A DNA stretch of 64,000 bases from Alkalihalobacillus pseudalcaliphilus (GCA_001038565.1 LFJO01000010.1:154759-218758), one strand, 5' to 3'. Shown: positions 17,866 to 27,601, numbered from the stretch's first letter. Notes: a model not told the origin generated them from the letters alone. Program-made: numbers and translations.

Positions 17866-18552
17866 ATGACGCAAAAAAAACAGCATGTCACAATCAAAGG
17901 AACAAAAGACGGACTCATGTTCCTGCTTGATGACCATTGTGGATTTTATCAATTAATTGAGGAATTAGCCGAAAAGCTTTCATCCAAGCACTATCAAAAT
18001 GAGGATGGACATGAAGTTAAAGTCAAGGTTCATGTAGGCTATCGATATGTAACAGACGAACAAATGCATGAGTTACGCAAAGTGATTACAAAAGATTCTC
18101 ATTTTGCCATAGAAGAGATTAAATCAAATGTACTATCGATCGAAGAAGCAGACGAAATGAAAAAGCAGTCAGAAATCATGACGTTAACGAGAGTCATTCG
18201 ATCCGGTCAAGTTCTTAAAGTAACGGGAGATATTTTATTACTTGGTGATGTGAATCCTGGCGGAATGCTTATGGCCACGGGCAACATTTACATAATGGGT
18301 GCGCTTAAGGGCATAGCACATGCAGGGTTTGAGGGTAATACAAAAGCAGTCATTAGTGCTGCACATATGGCACCATCCCAATTACGAATTGCTGACCAAA
18401 TCTATCAATATGAAAAAGAAGAGCAAATAGATTCAGAGATGGATGTAGCTTTTATTGATGAGAACGAAGAAAGTATTGTGTTAGATAAAGTTCAAAAGCT
18501 TTTCCGTTTTCGACCTCAATTACAAAGAAATGAGCACCAAATTATAGAATAG
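17866..18552 (+). CDS. minC: Septum site-determining protein MinC
   Basis: A 228-residue inhibitor of FtsZ assembly. The N-terminal domain begins VTIKGTKDGLMFLLDD; the C-terminal beta-helix domain carries VLKVTGDILLLGDVNPGG and the MinD-contact region GALKGIAHAG. I choose the ATG at 17866 after GAGGTGA; the frame opens upstream at 17833, but that would add 11 residues foreign to the family. It is paired with minD. Confidence 0.95.
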   Translation: MTQKKQHVTIKGTKDGLMFLLDDHCGFYQLIEELAEKLSSKHYQNEDGHEVKVKVHVGYRYVTDEQMHELRKVITKDSHFAIEEIKSNVLSIEEADEMKKQSEIMTLTRVIRSGQVLKVTGDILLLGDVNPGGMLMATGNIYIMGALKGIAHAGFEGNTKAVISAAHMAPSQLRIADQIYQYEKEEQIDSEMDVAFIDENEESIVLDKVQKLFRFRPQLQRNEHQIIE

Positions 18553-18626
18553 GTCACCTTGTAAAAATAGGTAACTTAAGTTCCGTTAAATCTTAGATGA
18601 TTCTTGGATAGAAAGGGGTAATGAGC

Positions 18627-19424
18627 GTGGGAGAGGCAATAGTTGTAACTAGCGGAAAAGGTGGGGTAGGTAAGACGACTACTTCTGCTAACATCGGTAC
18701 GGCTCTTTCGCTTGCTGGTAAAAAGGTTTGTTTAATTGATACTGATATTGGCTTAAGAAATCTTGACGTGGTTATGGGTCTTGAAAATCGAATTATTTAT
18801 GATTTAGTCGATGTTGTTGAGGGCATTTGTAAAGTGAATCAAGCCTTGATAAAAGACAAGCGTTTTGATCATTTGTTTCTTTTGCCAGCAGCACAAACGA
18901 AAGATAAATCGGCGGTAGAACCTGAGCAAATGAAAGTATTAATTGAAGAATTAAAACAAGATTTTGATTATATCGTAATCGATTGTCCTGCCGGAATTGA
19001 GCAAGGTTTTAAAAATGCGATTGCCGGTGCTGATCAAGCAATTGTTGTCACAACACCGGAAGTATCTGCTGTGCGTGATGCCGATCGAATTATCGGGTTA
19101 TTAGAGAAGCAGGAGCATATTTCGCCACCTCGATTAATTGTTAACCGAATTCGTGGTCATATGATGAAGAATGGTGAAATGTTAGATGTTGATGAAATTG
19201 TTTCGATTTTAGGCATTGATTTATTAGGAATTGTTGTTGATGATGATGAGGTTATCAAATGTGCAAATGTTGGTGAACCAATTGCCTTACATAGTACGAG
19301 TAAAGCATCGATTGCTTACCGGAATATTTCTAGAAGAATTTTAGGTGAAAGTGTACCGCTTATGTCTCTAAATGAAAAAGCAGGTATGTTCACAAAAATT
19401 AAAGAGTTTTTTAAGGTGCGATAA
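18627..19424 (+). CDS. minD: Septum site-determining ATPase MinD
   Basis: A 265-residue ParA/MinD ATPase that carries MinC to the membrane and, with DivIVA/MinJ in bacilli, to the poles. The deviant Walker A SGKGGVGKTTT is at residues 9-19, and the C-terminal amphipathic membrane helix is KIKEFFKVR. Start at GTG 18627 gives MGEAIVVTSGKGG, as in B. subtilis MinD, eight bases after AAAGGGG; an ATG at 18621 is too near the ribosome site. In B. subtilis spoIVFA-spoIVFB follow; here a terminator and an unrelated gene do. Confidence 0.95.
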   Translation: MGEAIVVTSGKGGVGKTTTSANIGTALSLAGKKVCLIDTDIGLRNLDVVMGLENRIIYDLVDVVEGICKVNQALIKDKRFDHLFLLPAAQTKDKSAVEPEQMKVLIEELKQDFDYIVIDCPAGIEQGFKNAIAGADQAIVVTTPEVSAVRDADRIIGLLEKQEHISPPRLIVNRIRGHMMKNGEMLDVDEIVSILGIDLLGIVVDDDEVIKCANVGEPIALHSTSKASIAYRNISRRILGESVPLMSLNEKAGMFTKIKEFFKVR

Positions 19425-19432
19425 TAATAGAT

Positions 19433-19474
19433 AAAAGACAGGCAATCACATGAGGTGATGTCTGTCTTTTTTTT
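19433..19474 (+). terminator. Rho-independent terminator after minD
   Basis: AAAAGACAG pairs with CTGTCTTTT, with inner ATCAC/GTGAT, followed by eight T. It ends the minCD transcript. Confidence 0.85.
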
Positions 19475-19572
19475 GTATATGTTAAAAAATGCTTCTTTTC
19501 CTGGTTTTTATGTTTAATCGTAAAAATGTAAGGGAAGAGTACAAATAAGTTCAGTTAAAGGAGTGTTTTGAA

Positions 19573-20085
19573 ATGGCAAAAGTAGCAGTCGTTGTAACCA
19601 ATTTATTTGAGGACTCAGAATATACGGAGCCTGTCAATGCTTTTAAAGAGGCTGGGCATGAGATTGTGAATATAGAAAAAGAAGCAGGTACAGTTGTTGA
19701 AGGAAAAAGTGAAGGAGAAAAGGTGACTATTGATAAAGGAATTGATGAAATTGCGTCAAAAGACTTTGATGCTTTACTCATTCCGGGAGGATTTTCACCA
19801 GATATCTTGCGAGGAGACGAGCGGTTTGTCGCATTTACGAAAGAATTTATGGATGATAAAAAACCAGTGATGGCGATTTGTCACGGACCACAGCTATTAA
19901 TTACAGCAGAAGTATTAAAGGATCGTGATGTTACGGGTTATAAATCGATTCATGTTGATATCAAAAACGCAGGTGCTAAATTGCATGATAAAGAAGTAGT
20001 TGTTTGCGGTGGACAACTTGTAACGAGTAGAACACCAGATGACATTCCAGCGTTCATTCGCGAGTCATTACAATTATTGAAATAA
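19573..20085 (+). CDS. DJ-1/PfpI family protein (YraA/YfkM-like)
   Basis: A 170-residue cytoplasmic protein of the class I glutamine amidotransferase-like PfpI group. The nucleophile elbow AICHGPQ holds the reactive Cys; Glu in TNLFEDSEYTEP and His in the elbow complete the usual set. Relatives in bacilli are general stress proteins with protease, chaperone or deglycase activity (the last is disputed). It is a single gene between minD and the convergent galT. Confidence 0.88.
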   Translation: MAKVAVVVTNLFEDSEYTEPVNAFKEAGHEIVNIEKEAGTVVEGKSEGEKVTIDKGIDEIASKDFDALLIPGGFSPDILRGDERFVAFTKEFMDDKKPVMAICHGPQLLITAEVLKDRDVTGYKSIHVDIKNAGAKLHDKEVVVCGGQLVTSRTPDDIPAFIRESLQLLK

Positions 20086-20091
20086 AGATAG

Positions 20092-20132
20092 AAAGCGGTC
20101 GAGGTTGGAATTTCCATCTTGACCGCTTTTTT
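20092..20132. terminator. Terminator between convergent pfpI-type gene and galT
   Basis: AAAGCGGTC pairs with GACCGCTTT, the inner part is imperfect, and T-run on the right and A-run on the left suit both directions. Confidence 0.8.
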
Positions 20133-20146
20133 AATTCGAGCGATAT

Positions 20147-21625
20147 TTACGCTTTTAATACAGTTAAAAACTTTTTGAAGCTAATTAAATCTTTAAAAAC
20201 ACCGGCATCCTCAAGAATTCTAACAAATCGACTGCCTAGCTCGGTTTGAAGGATCATACTTACTTGCTCTTTACTTGAAATCTCTCCGTATTTTGTCTTT
20301 AACTCATGGGCCCATTCGACATGGTGTGGATCTATGCTTGTCGTTTCGTCTAATAAATATAATCGAATTTTTTCTAATTCATCTTTTAAACGAGGGGGAA
20401 GAACGGCTAATCCCATAACTTCAATAAGCCCGATATTCTCTTTTTTTATATGATGGACGTCTTCATGCGGATGAAAAATCCCGTATGGAAATTCATCCGT
20501 TGTCCGGTTATTCCTTAAGACAAGGTCTAACTCATACTTGCCATCTCGGTATCGGCTAATCGGTGTAATCGTATTGTGAGGGATACCATTTGTTTTTGCG
20601 TAAATATGAATCGCCGGATCGCTATATGTTTTCCACTCGTTCAAAATAAACTCAGCGCAAGCGACTAGTTCGTCGATGTTCTCCGCTTTCATTCGAATGA
20701 CAGATAATGGCCAATGCAAGATAGCCGCATCAACATTTGGATAACTCGTGATGTTAAATGTATAGGTTGATTTTGCATCTGTCATCGCAAATTGATAATT
20801 ACCTGCTTGATAATGATCGTGACTTAAAATCGAACCACCTACAATCGGTAAATCGGCATTAGAACCGATAAAGTAATGTGGAAACTGTTCTACGAAACGA
20901 AGCAACCGTAAAAAGGTATTTCGATCAATCTTCATGTCACGATGTTCTCCTGAAAGGAGGATGCTGTGTTCTTGATAATAAAGATACGGTGAATATTGGA
21001 AAAACCACTGCTCATCCTTTAATGAAATCGGGATGATGCGATGATTCGAGCGGGCCGGGTGTCCGATTCGTCCTGCATACCCTTCATTTTCTTTACATAA
21101 TAAGCATTTTGGATAACCATTCTTGGTTTGTAATAATCGTTCACGCTTAATTTGCTCTGGGTCTTTTTCAGGTTTTGATAAATTAATGGTGATATCCATT
21201 TCACCATAAGGAGTGGCTGCTTTAAATTCAATATTTTGTTTGAGTCTTTGAGTCTGAATATAATTGCTATTTTTACTAAATTGATAAAAATAGTCCGTAG
21301 CTTGACGTGGCGATTGGGCATATTTTTGGACAAATGCTGCTCGGACGACAGAAGGTTTATCGGTAAATATATCCATCAATCGACCTGCAAAAACCTCTTT
21401 TTCATCCAGTACTTGTTCAATGACGCCACGATTCACTGCTTCTTCTGTAATAGACTCAACTAAATGAGGAATTGAATGATCGCTAGGTTGAATGTGCTCA
21501 TCTGGAAGCCTATCTAACTGAAGTAGAAATAAAGTTTGATTTAACGCATAAATACGGTCTGCCTCAGTTATTAATTGGAGCTGAATCGCTTTTTGAACTA
21601 ACCCTAAAATATCGTTATAAATCAT
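20147..21625 (-). CDS. galT: Galactose-1-phosphate uridylyltransferase, type 2 (Firmicutes)
   Basis: A 492-residue enzyme of the GalT type 2 family, which transfers UMP from UDP-glucose to galactose 1-phosphate in the Leloir pathway. Length and sequence (ARSNHRIIPISL, SHDHYQAGNYQFAM) fit the large Firmicutes form rather than the E. coli form of about 350 residues; the two His in SHDHYQ are in the active-site strand. It lies six bases after galK on the same strand. No galE is in the window. Confidence 0.93.
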   Translation of the reverse strand: MIYNDILGLVQKAIQLQLITEADRIYALNQTLFLLQLDRLPDEHIQPSDHSIPHLVESITEEAVNRGVIEQVLDEKEVFAGRLMDIFTDKPSVVRAAFVQKYAQSPRQATDYFYQFSKNSNYIQTQRLKQNIEFKAATPYGEMDITINLSKPEKDPEQIKRERLLQTKNGYPKCLLCKENEGYAGRIGHPARSNHRIIPISLKDEQWFFQYSPYLYYQEHSILLSGEHRDMKIDRNTFLRLLRFVEQFPHYFIGSNADLPIVGGSILSHDHYQAGNYQFAMTDAKSTYTFNITSYPNVDAAILHWPLSVIRMKAENIDELVACAEFILNEWKTYSDPAIHIYAKTNGIPHNTITPISRYRDGKYELDLVLRNNRTTDEFPYGIFHPHEDVHHIKKENIGLIEVMGLAVLPPRLKDELEKIRLYLLDETTSIDPHHVEWAHELKTKYGEISSKEQVSMILQTELGSRFVRILEDAGVFKDLISFKKFLTVLKA

Positions 21626-21631
21626 AAGTGG

Positions 21632-22834
21632 CTACAACCTTTCATTACTTGTTTGAGGAGTAACGTCATTGATTTCTTTAGCACCATCACCGATTGTAGG
21701 CGTATAAAAGGTAGGTTCATAGCCTATTTTTTCTGTATATGTGTGATGGATCTTTTGCTTAAAGTTGTTAACTTGCTCGTTTGCCACAAGAGCAAGAGCA
21801 CAGCCTCCAAAACCAGCACCAGTCATTCTGGCACCAATTACACCTTGGATGTTCCATGCCTCTTCTACAATCGTATCAAGCTCTAGGCAACTGACCTCAT
21901 AATCATCTCGTAAAGATTGATGAGATTCGTTCATTAATTGACCAAAACCAATTAAATCATACTGTTGTAGCTTTTCTAAAGCTATTTGTGTACGAGCGTT
22001 CTCATAGATAACGTGCTTGGCCCGTTTCTTATTAATTGAGTTCGTAATTAAGTGCTCGTATTTCTCAAAGAGCTGAGGTGATAATTCACATAAAAATTGA
22101 ATGGACATATCTTTTTGTAAATCTACAAGGGCTGACTCACATTCGTGTCGTCTTTCATTATATTTCGAACCAGCTAATGTTCTTTGTTTATTCGTATCAA
22201 TAATGATTAATGTATAATCCTGCAATTGGAAAGGGCTATAACTGAATTCAAGTGTTTCACAGTTTAGTAAGATTGCGTGGTTTTCCTTACCCATACCGAC
22301 TGCAAATTGGTCCATAATTCCACTGTTAACACCTATAAAATCATTCTCTACTTTTTGACCGATTTTGACTAATTCGAGCTTTTCAATGTCTAAATCGTAT
22401 AGAGCTTTGGCCATGACACCTGTAACGATTTCAATGGAGGCAGAAGAAGATAGTCCCGCTCCGTTAGGAATATTTCCATAGAATAAAAGGTCAATCCCAT
22501 GATTGATTGAATAGCCAGCTTTTTGTAAGAAGAGCAGGACACCTTTTGGATAATCCGTCCAATCGTGTGAGCGTTGACTAAGATCGCGGATATCAAATTC
22601 AATAAAAGCGTCTGTAGGAAAATTAACTGAATAGAGTCGTAGCTTTTTGTCTTCTCGCTTCCCTGCTAGAGCATAGGTTCCATAAGAGATCGAGGCGGGA
22701 AATACATGGCCGCCGTTATAGTCGGTGTGTTCACCGATCAGATTAATTCTACCTGGTGCAAAAAACAATTGCGGGTATGTATTCGTTTCGAAAACTGACT
22801 GAAATTGACTAACTAAATGTTCAAAGTTATTCAT
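21632..22834 (-). CDS. galK: Galactokinase
   Basis: A 400-residue GHMP kinase that makes galactose 1-phosphate. The galactokinase signature GRINLIGEHTDYNGG is at residues 28-42, the ATP loop is PNGAGLSSSAS and the C-terminal motif is MTGAGFGGCAL. It precedes galT and diverges from the galactan regulator. It probably consumes galactose released by the galactan locus. Confidence 0.96.
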   Translation of the reverse strand: MNNFEHLVSQFQSVFETNTYPQLFFAPGRINLIGEHTDYNGGHVFPASISYGTYALAGKREDKKLRLYSVNFPTDAFIEFDIRDLSQRSHDWTDYPKGVLLFLQKAGYSINHGIDLLFYGNIPNGAGLSSSASIEIVTGVMAKALYDLDIEKLELVKIGQKVENDFIGVNSGIMDQFAVGMGKENHAILLNCETLEFSYSPFQLQDYTLIIIDTNKQRTLAGSKYNERRHECESALVDLQKDMSIQFLCELSPQLFEKYEHLITNSINKKRAKHVIYENARTQIALEKLQQYDLIGFGQLMNESHQSLRDDYEVSCLELDTIVEEAWNIQGVIGARMTGAGFGGCALALVANEQVNNFKQKIHHTYTEKIGYEPTFYTPTIGDGAKEINDVTPQTSNERL

Positions 22835-22860
22835 AGGTATGCTCCAATCATTATTTTTAT

Positions 22861-23022
22861 ATGGAAGTTGGTGCGAACATAGTGCTCTACTCGTCGCTAC
22901 CGAAAATTATGCTCCGCGTCCTGCGGGTGGCGCTGAGCTAATCGGCTACGCCGCTGGATCTCAGCCTGCCACTATGCCCCGCGGGAGTCTCCGCATATTT
23001 TCGTCCGCTGGGAACTGCTAAT
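22861..23022 (+). repeat. Dispersed repeat B, copy 1
   Basis: It starts with ATGGAAGT, a variant of the ATGAAAGT edge, and shares with 33104-33282 and the inverted copy at 33732-33889 a GC-rich body with conserved pieces such as GAGCTAATCGGCTACGCCGC and GCGGGAGTCTCCGC. Several small stem-loops are possible. Confidence 0.75.
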
Positions 23023-23105
23023 TCTCAGGTTCAAAAAACATTCTTACAACATTCTAAAAAACAAAACTAAATTGAATGAAAAGTAGCAAGATAAAAGTAA
23101 ACTCT

Positions 23106-23172
23106 ACTTTCATCTTTGTTGGTGGCGAAGTGAATTGAATGGGGCTTCGCGTATGTGTTTTGTGTATAAGTT
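23106..23172 (-). repeat. Hairpin unit of repeat A type, solitary
   Basis: Reading on the plus strand it begins ACTTTCATCTTTGTTGGTGGCGAAG and reaches CTTCGC after a 16-base middle. This is the inverse of the palindromic unit seen at 33882-33943. The outer edge on the right is degenerate. Confidence 0.6.
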
Positions 23173-23780
23173 ACTTAAGAGCGAATTAGCTGGTCATTGC
23201 TTCTATGTGTGCGACTGTTCGTGGTGATTTTGAGCTAGCAAGCCCGCGAATTAGTGTTTGCCCGGGGAACCTGCCTCTTTTCCAGCTCGTAACCGCGTGA
23301 TTCCGTTTTTGATTTGATAATGTTTATGACGCCTCGTTGTAGGTTTGAACTGTGGTGAATTTAAATCTGGACCCACTATGGGTTAAACATAGATTCATAG
23401 CGAACTAGACTGACTTTATTAATTAATTAAATTAAGTTTAATCGAAGTGTACACCGGATACTTGATAAATGCAAGTATTAGGGAGAAAACTCCTTGAACT
23501 GCTATCTTGTTGTTATAGCAGGAATCATTAAAGTGAATAATAAATTTGTATACATTTCGAATCATTTATATTTATGGTATTCTTAGTTTGGATAGTTAAC
23601 TATACATATGTTGGTAGAGAATTAATCAGTACGGTATTTGTAAAGCTTATATCCGTCAGGGAATATCAAGCTCATGAAGACTCGGAATGTTAATAACATG
23701 AATAATGGAGTGAATGAGAAAGATTCTAGATGTTATTATCGACGCTATCCATGGAGCGAAGTGGGAGGTGAATGGCGCAA

Positions 23781-24773
23781 ATGGCAAAGATTAAAGACAT
23801 TGCCGAACAGTCGGGGTTTTCAATTTCGACAATATCACGTGTTCTTAATAATGATGCAAGCTTATCGGTCTCTGATGAAACACGTGAGACTATTTATGAG
23901 ATTGCCGACAAGTTAAATTATCGAAAGAAGATGGTAAGACCACGTGTTAAAAATATTGCCTTGTTGTATTGGTTATCGGATATTGAAGAATTAGAAGATG
24001 TCTATTTTAAAACGATGCGACTTGAAGTGGAAGAGTTGGCCAAACAGTTTAATGTGGAATTAAGTATTTATAAAAAAACAGGCGGTATCGAGCAAATTCC
24101 TTCAACGATTGAAGGGTTTATTGCCATTGGAACATTCTCTAATGATGAAGTTGAGGTTTTAAGAAGTATAACGTTAAAAGGCGTTTTTATTGACGCGATT
24201 GAAGAAGTGCGGGGATATGACTTTGTAAGAGCAGACCTTGAACAAATTACGATACAAGCCGTTGATTATTTTTTAGAACAAGGTCATCGCTCTATTGGAT
24301 TTATAGGGGGTACCTACTATAATCCGAATAATAAGAGGGATGAAATGGACATTCGTGAAAAGGCCTTTAGACGGTATTTGAAGGAAAAAGAGATTCTTGA
24401 TGAGAACATGATTTACCAAAATCGTGGCTTCTCCGTCTCGAATGGCTATCAGCTAATGCTAAATGCGATTGAGCAATTAGGGGAGCAATTACCAAGTGCC
24501 TTTTTTATTGCAGCTGACCCGATTGCGGTTGGATGTTTACAAGCCCTTAATGAAAAAGGCGTGCAAATTCCAAATAGAGTGAGCATTATCAGTGTCAATA
24601 ATATCAGTGTTTCAAAATATGTATCGCCACCATTATCGACATTTCATATTGACTTAAAAGAAATTTGTAGAAATGCATTAGAGATGCTTTTAGAGCAATT
24701 GCTAAACAAGCGTCAAATCACCAAAAAAGTATATATCGGTTCAGAATTAATTAAAAGAAGAAGTACTACGTAA
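23781..24773 (+). CDS. ganR: LacI-family regulator of the galactan locus
   Basis: A 330-residue repressor. The N-terminal HTH is IKDIAEQSGFSISTISRVLNN, the hinge follows at about 45-60, and a periplasmic-binding-type sensor domain ends in YIGSELIKRR. Sequence of the sensor (DFVRADLEQITIQAVDYFLEQGHRSIG is the usual dimer/effector region) suggests a sugar inducer, presumably galactobiose or another galacto-oligosaccharide. Its place directly before the galactan genes supports a GanR/MsmR-type role; the symbol is by context. Start at 23781 gives MAKIKDIA, the usual LacI beginning; an ATG at 23772 is nearly on the ribosome site. Confidence 0.8.
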   Translation: MAKIKDIAEQSGFSISTISRVLNNDASLSVSDETRETIYEIADKLNYRKKMVRPRVKNIALLYWLSDIEELEDVYFKTMRLEVEELAKQFNVELSIYKKTGGIEQIPSTIEGFIAIGTFSNDEVEVLRSITLKGVFIDAIEEVRGYDFVRADLEQITIQAVDYFLEQGHRSIGFIGGTYYNPNNKRDEMDIREKAFRRYLKEKEILDENMIYQNRGFSVSNGYQLMLNAIEQLGEQLPSAFFIAADPIAVGCLQALNEKGVQIPNRVSIISVNNISVSKYVSPPLSTFHIDLKEICRNALEMLLEQLLNKRQITKKVYIGSELIKRRSTT

Positions 24774-24783
24774 TTAAATCGGG

Positions 24784-24821
24784 AAAAAGACTTGGAAAGC
24801 GTCGCTTTTCAAGTCTTTTTT
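24784..24821 (+). terminator. Terminator after the galactan regulator
   Basis: AAAAAGACTTG pairs with CAAGTCTTTTT, with inner AAAGCG/CTTT pairs and six T. It separates the regulator from the structural operon. Confidence 0.85.
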
Positions 24822-24888
24822 AGTTTAATGAAGGTAAAAAAATAATATAATAAAGGAAAAAAATTTACTCTTTTAAGTAAAATTGTTG

Positions 24889-24939
24889 TTTACAATTGAA
24901 ATTATCATGCGCTATATTGGTTTTATTAAAACGCTTTCA
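24889..24939 (+). promoter_or_regulatory. Galactan operon promoter with overlapping cre-like site
   Basis: TTTACA (24889-24894), an 18-base spacer and TATATT (24913-24918) make a promoter. TTAAAACGCTTTCA at 24926-24939 fits the catabolite-responsive element well (one mismatch) and lies at about the transcription start, where CcpA blocks initiation. Carbon catabolite repression of the operon is expected. Confidence 0.65.
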
Positions 24940-24979
24940 GGTTTTGGAGGCATTTAAATAAAAGGGGGAGAGCAATATA

Positions 24980-26254
24980 ATGGAAAAATCAATCAAGTGG
25001 TTAAGTTTCGCTAGTAGTGCCATTTTAGCCTTTACACTGGTAGCTTGTGGACCTCAGGAAAGTAGTAATGATGGAACGGAAGGTTCAAACAGTGATAGTT
25101 CTAGAGAATTATTAATATGGGAGGACCAAGACAAGGCTGAAGGTATAGCAGCTGCCGTTTCTGAATTTGAAGAACTTCATGATGTAACGATTACGGTCGT
25201 CGAAAAAACATACGCACAGCAAATTGAAGACCTACGTCTCGATGGGCCTGCTGGTACTGGCCCTGACGTTTTTACGATGCCAGCTGATCAAATAGGAACG
25301 GCTGTAACCGAAGGATTGTTAAAAGATTTGGACGTTGCTGAAGATTTGCAAGCACAATACACAGATGCAGCCATGCTGTCTCAAATCGTTGATGGTAAAG
25401 TGTATGGTTTACCTAAAGCTGTTGAAACGACATTACTTTATTACAATAAAGATTTAATAAATGAAGAAGAGTTGCCGCAAACATTAGATGAGTGGTATGA
25501 GTATTCAAAAGAAGTGACGGGTGACGGTAACTTTGGGTTTTTAGCTCTATTTGATCAAATTTATTATGCTCAGAGCGTATTAGGTGGTCATGGTGCTTAC
25601 GTATTTGGGCAAGACGAAAATGGAAACTATGACGCGAGTGATATCGGCTTAGCGACAGATGAGGCATTTGAAGGTGCCAAGCAAATACAACGTTTTTATG
25701 AAGAAGGCTTATTTCCGTCAGGGATTATTGGAGAGCAAGGAATTAGTGTATTAGATTCTCTGTTTTCTGAAGGGAAAGCGGCAGCGGTTATCTCTGGGCC
25801 TTGGAATCTAGAGCCATTCTCAAGAGCAGGAATAGATTATGGTGTTAAGAAATTACCTGAACTCAATGATGGGGAAAATATGAGTGCTTTTATGGGGGTA
25901 AAAAGCTATAACGTCAGTTCTTATTCTAAAAATACAGAATTGGCTGAGGAGTTAGTGAAGTTCCTGGCGAATGAAGAAAATTCAAGGACAAGATATGAAG
26001 AAACACTTGAAGTTCCTGCTGTTCAGAGCTTAGCCTCAGACCCAGTAGTGACAGAAAGCGAAGCGGCAAAAGCAGTTGCAGAACAATCTCAATTTTCGGA
26101 ATTAACACCTAATATTCCAGAAATGAATGAAGTATGGGAACCTATTGATGCAGCTCTTCAAACAATTGCAACGGGAAGAGCTAGCCCAGAGGATGCATTA
26201 ACACAAGCGGTTGAGACGATTCAAAGACAAATCGAAGCAAATCATAGTCGCTAA
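24980..26254 (+). CDS. ganS: Galacto-oligosaccharide-binding lipoprotein (MalE family)
   Basis: A 424-residue binding protein. The lipobox LVAC puts the lipid-bearing Cys at residue 23 after a hydrophobic signal. A Ser/Asn linker and a MalE-type two-lobe fold follow (LLIWEDQDKAEGI; GPDVFTMPADQIG; SGPWNLEPF). First gene of the ganSPQAB-type operon, so the ligand is probably galactotetraose-sized galactan fragments. GGGGGAG precedes the ATG. Confidence 0.88.
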   Translation: MEKSIKWLSFASSAILAFTLVACGPQESSNDGTEGSNSDSSRELLIWEDQDKAEGIAAAVSEFEELHDVTITVVEKTYAQQIEDLRLDGPAGTGPDVFTMPADQIGTAVTEGLLKDLDVAEDLQAQYTDAAMLSQIVDGKVYGLPKAVETTLLYYNKDLINEEELPQTLDEWYEYSKEVTGDGNFGFLALFDQIYYAQSVLGGHGAYVFGQDENGNYDASDIGLATDEAFEGAKQIQRFYEEGLFPSGIIGEQGISVLDSLFSEGKAAAVISGPWNLEPFSRAGIDYGVKKLPELNDGENMSAFMGVKSYNVSSYSKNTELAEELVKFLANEENSRTRYEETLEVPAVQSLASDPVVTESEAAKAVAEQSQFSELTPNIPEMNEVWEPIDAALQTIATGRASPEDALTQAVETIQRQIEANHSR

Positions 26255-26342
26255 TAAAACATGATGGTGTTGAATGAACGTGTTCAGCACCATTCCTGTT
26301 TATTTTGAATATGGTTGTTTGGGAACTAAAGAGGTGAAAAGT

Positions 26343-27596
26343 GTGCAACATCGTAAAGTCGCATTATTGCTGTCTATCATTCCAGGAGTAGGTCAATTTT
26401 ATAATCAACAATGGGTAAAGGGTATCATTTACCTCGCTTTAGGGATTTCCTTTTTCTTCGTCTTTGGAGATTTATTAAATATGGGCTTTTGGGGCATTTT
26501 TACTTTAGGAACAGAAGTTCCAAGGGATCATTCTATCTTTTTGCTTGCAGAAGGTATTCTCGCCATCATTGTCACTTTTTTTGGGTTCATTATATATTAC
26601 CTAAATTTAAAAGATGCATATAAAACGGGACAATTACGTGATGAGAGTAAGAGAATGTACTCATTAAGGGACCAATATCGAAATTTAATAGAGCAGGGTT
26701 ATCCATATGTAGTGGCTGGGCCATCTTTATTTATCTTAATTTTTGCTGTGATTTTTCCGATTTTATTCAGTTTTGCGTTAGCTTTTACTAATTATAATTT
26801 ATATACTTCACCACCTGCTAATCTAGTAGATTGGGTGGGGTTAGATACTTTTAAATCTATTTTTACTGTAGATATATGGCGTTCAACGTTTTTTGATGTA
26901 TTATCATGGACGATAATTTGGACATTGTTGGCGTCCACTTTACAGGTTAGCTTAGGGATTTTTATGGCTGTACTAGTCAACCAGAAGGAAATTAAGTTTA
27001 AGCGGTTTTTTAGAACAATTTTAATATTACCATGGGCAGTACCAGGCTTTGTAACGATTTTAATTTTTGCCGGTTTGTTTAATGATAGCTTTGGGGCGAT
27101 AAATAATGATATTTTGGCATTCTTTGGTATTGATGCAGTTCCTTGGATGACAGACCCGACTTATACGAGAGTGGCGTTAATACTCATTCAAGGCTGGTTA
27201 GGTTTTCCTTATATTTTCCTAGTAACAACAGGAATTTTGCAGTCAATTCCAAATGATCTGTATGAAGCAGCTACCGTTGATGGGGCCTCGATTTTTGCTA
27301 AATTCAGACATATTACATTGCCAATGATATTAATTGCAATGGCTCCTATTATTATTACTCAATTTACATTTAACTTTAATAACTTTAATATTATCTATTT
27401 ATTTAATGGTGGAGGTCCTGCTGTTCCTGGTTCGAATGCAGGTGGTACGGATATTTTAGTTTCTTGGATTTATAAACTAACGATGCAATCAAGTCAATAT
27501 GCTTTAGCTGCTGCATTAACAATTCTACTATCTGTTTTTGTTATAGGCATTGCATTATGGCAATTTAGAAGAACGAAATCGTTTAAGGAGGAGTGA
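26343..27596 (+). CDS. ganP: Galacto-oligosaccharide ABC permease, MalF type
   Basis: A 417-residue CUT1 permease with two extra N-terminal helices (about residues 5-65), then the six-helix core and the EAA loop (YEAATVDGASIFAKFRHITLP). The start at GTG 26343 follows AGAGGTG by six bases and gives MQHRKVALLLSIIPG, almost the exact length known for B. subtilis GanP; the frame is open from 26274, but without a ribosome site. It overlaps the start of ganQ region by a few bases. Confidence 0.9.
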   Translation: MQHRKVALLLSIIPGVGQFYNQQWVKGIIYLALGISFFFVFGDLLNMGFWGIFTLGTEVPRDHSIFLLAEGILAIIVTFFGFIIYYLNLKDAYKTGQLRDESKRMYSLRDQYRNLIEQGYPYVVAGPSLFILIFAVIFPILFSFALAFTNYNLYTSPPANLVDWVGLDTFKSIFTVDIWRSTFFDVLSWTIIWTLLASTLQVSLGIFMAVLVNQKEIKFKRFFRTILILPWAVPGFVTILIFAGLFNDSFGAINNDILAFFGIDAVPWMTDPTYTRVALILIQGWLGFPYIFLVTTGILQSIPNDLYEAATVDGASIFAKFRHITLPMILIAMAPIIITQFTFNFNNFNIIYLFNGGGPAVPGSNAGGTDILVSWIYKLTMQSSQYALAAALTILLSVFVIGIALWQFRRTKSFKEE

Positions 27597-27601
27597 TCAA
27601 G

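Larger units (their letters stand above)
22835..23780. other. Long intergenic region with dispersed repeats
   Basis: The 946 bases between galK and the LacI gene hold repeat B (22861-23022), a hairpin unit of repeat A type (about 23106-23172) and a stretch to about 23300 that weakly resembles the long module of repeat A (for example GCGAATTAGCTGGTCATTGC). The last 450 bases are AT-rich and should contain the promoter of the regulator gene. Short open frames here lie within repeats and look non-coding. Confidence 0.6.

Noticed and set aside
22839-23021. Short open frames within repeat B, also near 33136-33414 and 33716-33919
   Set aside because: They lie inside dispersed repeats, differ in frame between copies and lack ribosome sites.
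23674-23916. Frame overlapping the start of the LacI-family gene
   Set aside because: It is a shifted frame over a clear HTH-coding sequence, with no protein features of its own.
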